The position numbers were made by a program, and so were the translations under genes. A DNA stretch of 9,629 bases from Erysipelotrichaceae bacterium (GTDB taxonomy: Bacteria > Bacillota_I > Bacilli_A > Erysipelotrichales > Erysipelotrichaceae), in contig JAFWFB010000154.1 in assembly GCA_017512625.1 (NCBI GenBank), positions 1 through 9,629 on the forward strand, read 5' to 3'. Numbering within the stretch: position 1 is the first letter of the stretch; every line of letters starts with the position of its first letter. Shown here piece by piece: positions 6,461 through 9,629 of the stretch. Under the pieces are notes generated by a model. It was not told the origin of the DNA. It saw only the letters and a list, made by a program, of their open reading frames with translations, and did not search any database.

Positions 6461-7207
6461 TCATTTAAGATCGATGAGGTTTAAATGGTTGGGATCGATG
6501 TCATAAATGACATCTTTTCTCTCAACGACGATCTTGACCCGATTTTTAAGATCTTCCTGTTCGATCAGATGACCGATGAGCTCCCTGGTCGGGTTGATCG
6601 CGGTCGGATGACCGGTCATTTTAAGCATGGCCAGATCGCCATTGGTATCCCCATAGCTGTAACATTCTGACAGATCAAGATCATATTTCCGCGCCAGCTG
6701 CCTGATGGCTTTTTCCTTTGACGCGGAATCCCACATCGGGATGATATTGCCGTTATAGAAGCCGTTTTCATCAACTTCATAAACGGTTCCCCGCCAGTCG
6801 TCAAAGCCATACTTTTCTGCCATCCTTTTGACCAGTGCATCCGGTGAGCCGGAGATCGCAATGATCAGATGACCGGCCTTTTTATGCCTTTTGATCTCAT
6901 TGCGGGTAAAGAGGTAGACTCTTTCGCCTTTTTGTTCAATGACCTTGTTGGCTATGAATTCGATATGTTCGCTGGACATGCCCGGAGTAACTTCCTTAAA
7001 GATCTCCACCATGCGGCTAAGATAGTCATCATAATCGCCCTGACGACGATCCCAGGCCATGAAAGCCGGCTGAACTTCATCGATCCAGCGATCCGCAGAG
7101 ATCAGTTCGTTTCTGACCATCTTTTTGAATACTTCAGTTATCAGACCTTCACGGTAAATGGTTCCGTCGATATCGAAAAAGGCCGCAATTCTCTTGTTAT
7201 CACTCAT
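6461..7207 (-). CDS. HAD-superfamily subfamily IB phosphatase (SerB-like)
   Basis: All four haloacid dehalogenase motifs are present. Motif I is FFDIDGT, with nucleophile D12 and acid/base D14 counted from the chosen start; motif II is AISGSP; motif III is the Lys in ASKEKAIRQLARKY; motif IV is YGDTNGDLAML. A helical C1-type cap sits between motifs I and II, as in phosphoserine phosphatase-like (subfamily IB) hydrolases. The C-terminal half with YGDTNGD and NPTRELIGHL matches IB proteins of unknown substrate, so phosphoserine phosphatase activity should not be assumed. I chose the ATG at 7207 (248 residues), preceded by GGGAG with a 5-base spacer. An ATG at 7219 (AAGG upstream, 252 residues) is possible. 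The gene stands alone between its own promoter region and its own terminator. Cytoplasmic. Confidence 0.9.
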   Translation of the reverse strand: MSDNKRIAAFFDIDGTIYREGLITEVFKKMVRNELISADRWIDEVQPAFMAWDRRQGDYDDYLSRMVEIFKEVTPGMSSEHIEFIANKVIEQKGERVYLFTRNEIKRHKKAGHLIIAISGSPDALVKRMAEKYGFDDWRGTVYEVDENGFYNGNIIPMWDSASKEKAIRQLARKYDLDLSECYSYGDTNGDLAMLKMTGHPTAINPTRELIGHLIEQEDLKNRVKIVVERKDVIYDIDPNHLNLIDLK

Positions 7208-7246
7208 AATAGCTCCCATCTAATGCCTTAAAGCTCATCTAATTCT

Positions 7247-7255
7247 ATTGTATCA
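7247..7255 (-). promoter_or_regulatory. Probable extended -10 promoter of the HAD phosphatase gene
   Basis: The minus-strand sequence TGATACAAT (7255-7247) is an extended -10 element (TGN plus TACAAT, five of six matches). Transcription would begin near 7240, about 33 bases before the ATG at 7207. No good -35 box is seen at 16-18 bases, which is tolerated with the TGN extension. A cluster of inverted TGAAA/TTTCA half-sites lies immediately upstream. Confidence 0.55.
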
Positions 7256-7266
7256 GCGACTCCTAA

Positions 7267-7311
7267 TGAAACTATTTTCATAGAATGAAATTTATTTTCA
7301 GATTTTTGAAA
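7267..7311. promoter_or_regulatory. TGAAA/TTTCA dyad cluster, possible operator
   Basis: Plus-strand half-sites TGAAA 7267, TTTCA 7276, TGAAA 7286, TTTCA 7296 and TGAAA 7307 alternate in orientation with steps of 9, 10, 10 and 11 bases, roughly one helical turn each. The cluster lies just upstream of the HAD promoter, where the -35 region would be. I do not recognise the regulator. The AT-rich background weakens the case. Confidence 0.35.
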
Positions 7312-7318
7312 ATTATTC

Positions 7319-7418
7319 TTGATTTTTTACATAAGGCATCTATAATTAAATCATAAAGACAAATAATGTTTTTCTCCTAATCCTTTATGTTAAAAAAGCT
7401 ACTGAGTAGCTTTTTTAA
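7319..7418 (+). ncRNA. Candidate small plus-strand transcript with its own promoter and terminator
   Basis: On the plus strand TTGATT (7319-7324), a 16-base spacer and a perfect TATAAT (7341-7346) would start a transcript near 7353. The symmetric terminator at 7390-7418 would end it, giving about 65 bases of RNA. No open reading frame with a ribosome binding site is present inside. This is a prediction from promoter and terminator geometry only; the same terminator is needed by the aldo/keto reductase gene on the other strand. Confidence 0.25.
7390..7418. terminator. Symmetric (bidirectional) intrinsic terminator after the aldo/keto reductase gene
   Basis: A 13-bp perfect stem with arms TTAAAAAAGCTAC (7390-7402) and GTAGCTTTTTTAA (7406-7418) has a 3-base loop. 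On either strand the stem ends in a run of six T residues. It starts 6 bases after the reductase stop codon on the minus strand and would also stop plus-strand transcription. Confidence 0.88.
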
Positions 7419-7424
7419 TTTTAA

Positions 7425-8606
7425 TTAATCATTAAGAGCCTTATGAGTCTGCTCTTCCCTTTGACGGGCTATCTCTCTCCAGGTAGGCATCTTGCTTAAC
7501 AGATCGGTCAGATCGGTCATGATCTTAGGGATCTCGATACCTTGTGGACAGACTCTGGTGCAGGAATAGCAGCCGATACATGCGGAAGGTTTCTTACTAT
7601 CATCCATGGCCTCGATCTGCATCGCGATATTAGGACTCATCATGAATTTAAGATCATTATAGATACTGATCAGATGCGGGATATCCAGCTGCATCGGACA
7701 CTGTTCCTTACAATAGCCGCAAGCAGTACATGGAACAGCATTCTTCATCTTTTCAGCCAGCTCCAGCAATTTAGCTTCTTCGGCATCGCTAAGTGGCCTA
7801 TGAGTATTGAAAGTATTGATATTCTGTTCCAGATGCTCGATGTTGGACATACCGCTAAGGATCATCTTGATGCCATCATATTTAAGCAGGAAGTCAAAGC
7901 ACCAGTCTACCGGGCTACGGTCAGGACGAAGTGCCTTAAGCTGGGCAACTGATTCATCATCAAGGTTAGCCAGACGTCCGCCACGGACTGGTTCCATGAC
8001 CCAGACGCCGATATTATGAGACTTGAGGAATTCATATTTCTCCTTGCCCTTTTGCATCGTCCAGTCAAGATAGTTTAATTGGATCTGAACAAATTCCAGG
8101 ATGTCACCGTATTTCTCTACCAGCATTTTCAGGAAATCCAGCGAAGCATGAGAAGACATGCCCAAATGTCTGATCCTGCCTTCCTGTTTCTGTTTTACCA
8201 GGTAATCGATGATACCCCAGCGAGGATCCTCGTAAGTCTTGATAGAATTCTCACAGAAATTGTGCAGCAGGTAGTAATCGAAGTATTCGACCTGCAGTTT
8301 TTCCAGCTGTTTGTTAAACAGTTTCTCAGTCTCGACCTTGTCAAAGAGGGAGTGTCCCGGGAACTTGGTGGCCAGATAGAAGCTATCGCGAGGATATCTC
8401 TTTAAAGCTTCACCGATGACCAGTTCGGATTCTCCGCCATGATATGGCCAGGCTGTATCGAAGTAGTTGATACCGTTAGCAATGGCGATATCGACCATCT
8501 TGAAGACTTGTTCCTTGTCGATCTTTCCGTCTTCCAGTACCGGAAGACGCATGCAGCCAAGACCCAGGCGGGACAGATTGGTATCCAGATATTGATTGTA
8601 TAGCAT
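7425..8606 (-). CDS. Aldo/keto reductase with C-terminal 2x[4Fe-4S] ferredoxin domain
   Basis: The N-terminal TIM barrel carries the aldo/keto reductase tetrad: D50 and Y55 (YFDTAWPYHGG), K81 (LATKFP) and H115 (YYLLHNF). Such enzymes reduce carbonyls with NAD(P)H. From about residue 290 there is a ferredoxin-like domain with two CxxCxxCxxxCP motifs (C293, C296, C299, C303 and C343, C346, C349, C353), predicted to bind two [4Fe-4S] clusters. This architecture is known in anaerobes (COG1453-type); the electron partner and substrate are unknown. Length 393 residues fits the fused family. The ATG at 8606 is one base after the deoD stop, and its ribosome binding site AGGAG lies in the last deoD codons, so the two are cotranscribed. 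The iron-sulphur domain suggests anaerobic metabolism. No signal peptide. Confidence 0.95.
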   Translation of the reverse strand: MLYNQYLDTNLSRLGLGCMRLPVLEDGKIDKEQVFKMVDIAIANGINYFDTAWPYHGGESELVIGEALKRYPRDSFYLATKFPGHSLFDKVETEKLFNKQLEKLQVEYFDYYLLHNFCENSIKTYEDPRWGIIDYLVKQKQEGRIRHLGMSSHASLDFLKMLVEKYGDILEFVQIQLNYLDWTMQKGKEKYEFLKSHNIGVWVMEPVRGGRLANLDDESVAQLKALRPDRSPVDWCFDFLLKYDGIKMILSGMSNIEHLEQNINTFNTHRPLSDAEEAKLLELAEKMKNAVPCTACGYCKEQCPMQLDIPHLISIYNDLKFMMSPNIAMQIEAMDDSKKPSACIGCYSCTRVCPQGIEIPKIMTDLTDLLSKMPTWREIARQREEQTHKALND

Positions 8607-8607
8607 T

Positions 8608-9327
8608 TTATTCTCCTAATTTAATAGCAGATTCTAAAGCGACCTTCATCATGTTGACGAAGGATGTCTGACGTTCCTCAGCGGAAATAGCCTCTTCGGT
8701 TACCAGTGAATCACTGATGGTCAGAAGGCAGGCCGCATTCTTGTTGCACTTGGCAGCATTGAAGAACAGAGCAAAGCTTTCCATTTCTGCACACTTGCAT
8801 TCATACTTGCGTACTTCTTCCAAAGGCAGTTCGCTTTGGGTATAGAAGACATCTGAACTGTGAATGACACCTTCGCTCAGATGAACGCCGATCTCATCAG
8901 CAGTTGCTCTGATGACTTCGTTGACTTTGGCACTTGGGTAAGTCAGTTTCGGTTCGCTTAAGCCATCCATCTGTTTAGGGAATGATGACAGGGAATAGGC
9001 GGCAGTTCCTAGGAATACATCCCTTACCTTAAGATCAGCGGTATAGGAACCGGCTGAACCGATCCTGATGATCGTATCGACATCGTAGAAATTGAACAAT
9101 TCCCAGGAATAGATACCGATACTAGGCATGCCCATGCCTGATCCCATGACAGAGACTTTATGTCCCTTGTAGGTACCGGTGAAACCTAACATATTTCTTA
9201 CTCCGGTGACCTGTCTGACATCTTCCAGAAAATTATCGGCGATATACTTGGCGCGCAGTGGGTCTCCTGGCATCAGTACGACTTTCGCGAAATCGCCCAG
9301 AACAGCTTCATTGTGCGGTGTTGACAT
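8608..9327 (-). CDS. deoD: Purine nucleoside phosphorylase, DeoD type
   Basis: DeoD phosphorolyses purine (deoxy)nucleosides to base plus (deoxy)ribose-1-phosphate in salvage. The 239-residue protein matches the hexameric bacterial class. H5 in STPHNEA (phosphate site of the neighbouring subunit), G21 and R25 in MPGDPLRAKYIA, R44 (VRNMLGFTG), R88 and S91 (IRIGSAG), the ribose-binding EME at 181-183, and D206 (TISDSLVTEE) with R219 for base protonation are all visible and match E. coli residues. The ATG at 9327 follows an excellent AGGAGG with a 6-base spacer. That site overlaps the stop codon of the upstream ligase gene (TAGGAGG), so both are probably on one transcript. The downstream aldo/keto reductase begins one base after its stop. 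Confidence 0.97.
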   Translation of the reverse strand: MSTPHNEAVLGDFAKVVLMPGDPLRAKYIADNFLEDVRQVTGVRNMLGFTGTYKGHKVSVMGSGMGMPSIGIYSWELFNFYDVDTIIRIGSAGSYTADLKVRDVFLGTAAYSLSSFPKQMDGLSEPKLTYPSAKVNEVIRATADEIGVHLSEGVIHSSDVFYTQSELPLEEVRKYECKCAEMESFALFFNAAKCNKNAACLLTISDSLVTEEAISAEERQTSFVNMMKVALESAIKLGE

Positions 9328-9338
9328 AAAATTTCCTC

Positions 9339-9629
9339 CTATTTTTTGTAACCCTCTAATATATTGGTATCGAAAGAAGTGATCTTCTTTTCGCTATCGC
9401 GATATTTGGCTATCGCGTTTTTGATCAATGTGTCACATAACTGGGAGAAATCGATCCCATCCTTTTCCCAGAGATAGAAAGCCAGGGAACCCGGGATATT
9501 GTTTACTTCTTCCAGATAGATATCGTCATTCTTGTCGACCATGAAATCGATCCTGATGACGCCGGATGCTCCAAGCATATTATAGGCTTTAAGTGAATAG
9601 CCCTGGATATCCTCTTTGAGCTTCTCACT
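9339..9629 (-). CDS. ddl: D-alanine--D-alanine ligase family protein, C-terminal 96 residues
   Basis: The open frame continues through the window edge without a start; an internal Met at 9578 is not the true start. Visible are LGASGVIRIDFMVD and IYLEEVNNIPGSLAFYLWE, the end of an ATP-grasp fold. The Asp of RIDFMV and the Glu and Asn of LEEVN are the residues that hold the two magnesium ions, and the NxIPG turn and GSLAFYLWE are typical of Ddl enzymes. Ddl joins two D-alanines for peptidoglycan precursors in the cytoplasm. Whether it is Ddl itself or a D-Ala-D-Lac/D-Ser variant cannot be judged, because the specificity-determining residues lie outside the window. The stop TAG is embedded in the deoD ribosome binding site. 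Confidence 0.85.
   Translation of the reverse strand, partial: SEKLKEDIQGYSLKAYNMLGASGVIRIDFMVDKNDDIYLEEVNNIPGSLAFYLWEKDGIDFSQLCDTLIKNAIAKYRDSEKKITSFDTNILEGYKK

Noticed and set aside
7320..7385. A small minus-strand peptide gene behind AGGAGAAAAAC near 7378
   Set aside because: No ATG, GTG or TTG at usable spacing opens a frame of more than a few codons; only an ATT start would give about 30 residues.
1..9629. Mobile elements, CRISPR arrays, toxin-antitoxin or defence genes
   Set aside because: No transposase, integrase, regular repeat-spacer pattern or defence-type domain was found; all genes are core metabolism or housekeeping and codon use looks uniform.

Overview
The window reads as ordinary core chromosome of a low-to-moderate G+C Gram-positive bacterium (Bacillota). 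The evidence is a leucine T-box leader in front of leuS, the rpsP-khpA-rimM-trmD gene order, a scpA-scpB pair, AGGAGG-type ribosome binding sites and TTGACA/TATAAT promoters. A member of the Erysipelotrichia would fit the protein sequences, but that is an impression and not shown here. Every gene lies on the minus strand, so transcription runs from high to low coordinates. There are no tRNA or rRNA genes, insertion sequences, phage genes or CRISPR arrays.

In transcription order the layout is as follows. (1) 9629-7390: the C-terminal end of a D-Ala-D-Ala ligase-type ATP-grasp protein, then deoD (purine nucleoside phosphorylase), then an aldo/keto reductase with a C-terminal 2x[4Fe-4S] domain, closed by a strong symmetric terminator. 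(2) 7390-6424: a 205-base AT-rich gap with an extended -10 promoter, a regularly spaced TGAAA/TTTCA dyad cluster and a possible plus-strand small transcript; then a single HAD-family phosphatase and its terminator. (3) 6352-1530: a sigma-A promoter, a leucine T-box leader (specifier CTC), leuS broken by a one-base frameshift, scpA, scpB and a nucleoside hydrolase, with 1-8 base overlaps or a 2-base gap, ending at a terminator. (4) 1536-1: a consensus promoter whose -35 box lies inside that terminator, then rpsP, khpA, a hairpin, rimM and the 5' part of trmD.

Functionally the genes serve translation (S16, KhpA, RimM, TrmD, LeuRS), chromosome segregation (ScpA/ScpB of the SMC complex), purine nucleoside salvage (DeoD, nucleoside hydrolase) and cell-wall precursor synthesis. 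No wholly new system is evident. The points most worth checking are the leuS frameshift at 4940-4943, the condensin genes lying downstream of a leucine riboswitch, the fused terminator/promoter at 1508-1553, the hairpin plus near-leaderless start at rimM, and the intergenic region 7220-7424.
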